Positions 61,382 to 61,478 of a stretch of DNA of 61,478 nucleotides are shown here, in pieces. The position numbers and the translations under genes are program-made. Numbering within the stretch: the first letter of the stretch is position 1; each line of letters starts with the position of its first letter. A model generated the notes under the pieces. It was not told the origin of the DNA and searched no databases. It worked only from the letters and a program-made list of their open reading frames with translations. The DNA is from JAFGOM01 sp964605795 (lineage in GTDB: Archaea; Halobacteriota; Methanomicrobia; Methanomicrobiales; Methanospirillaceae): NCBI GenBank assembly GCA_964605795.1, contig CAZSDZ010000012.1, positions 1-61,478 of the forward strand, written 5' to 3'.

Positions 61382-61478
61382 TTGCCTCTGGAAGGTATGC
61401 TGAAAGGATTTGAATTCCTGCCTGACATTTGAGATCCCTGTTCCGGTTAACAACCCTGCCTGAAGTATAGGGTAATGG

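Overview
The window is part of a draft archaeal scaffold with two 10-N gaps (1682-1691 and 20109-20118). The gene content points to a hydrogenotrophic methanogen of the order Methanomicrobiales. It includes archaeal transcription factor TFE, the archaeal tRNA methyltransferase Trm56, methanogenesis marker protein 8 (DUF2099), PKD-domain surface proteins with pilin-like N-termini, SIMPL/DUF541, DUF4013 and many TPR proteins. A Methanospirillum-like genome fits best, but the genus is an inference from gene content and codon style.

Layout. 1-6.8 kb: a response-regulator receiver, a cell-surface run (acidic membrane protein, two pilin-like PKD proteins, one C-terminally anchored surface protein) and marker protein 8. 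6.94-28.04 kb: an integrated mobile element of about 21 kb. It sits in the anticodon loop of a tRNA-Leu(GAG) gene, whose two halves are now 21 kb apart and share an 8-bp core; together they rebuild an 84-nt tRNA. The element carries a complete tRNA-Leu(GAG) next to its right end, which presumably replaces the gene it breaks. It also encodes a tyrosine integrase with a zinc ribbon, a divergent winged-helix regulator, small ribbon-helix-helix proteins, a PrimPol-helicase replication protein, a DUF2637-like membrane/HTH protein, and a packaging module (small terminase plus a large terminase split into ATPase and nuclease ORFs). I see no portal, capsid or tail gene. This resembles a virus satellite or a reduced provirus.

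The right half of the element is AT-rich cargo: TPR proteins, a ribbon-helix-helix/HTH protein beside a dense GTTAC half-site array, a 0.7-kb noncoding stretch with ten palindromes that share a 7-nt centre, an Mrr-type nuclease, a broken second nuclease-like gene, an IS-like remnant, and an overlapping three-gene operon of a proteasome-like Ntn hydrolase, a likely antitoxin and a RelE/ParE toxin.

28.1-31.6 kb: a core information-processing operon on the minus strand (small conserved protein, trm56, ATP-grasp, tfe, HD phosphohydrolase) facing an ACT-type regulator. 31.7-52.4 kb: housekeeping and membrane genes: SIMPL protein, broken chagasin-like inhibitor, alpha/beta hydrolase, SLC12-like transporter divergent from a P-type cation ATPase, PHP phosphoesterase, cardiolipin synthase-like protein, bile-acid-symporter-like carrier, membrane proteins, metallophosphoesterase, RNase II/R, histidine kinase, broken PilZ-like gene, AlkD-like glycosylase and PPK2. 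52.6-61.4 kb: DUF4013 proteins (one truncated), a large TPR protein paralogous to one inside the element, a TM2 protein, RsgA GTPase, a second SIMPL protein and an AAA ATPase/DUF234 gene behind two tandem palindromic operators.

The strongest candidates for a new system are the tRNA-splitting, tRNA-carrying, capsid-less terminase element, its palindrome array, and the Ntn-hydrolase/toxin-antitoxin operon.
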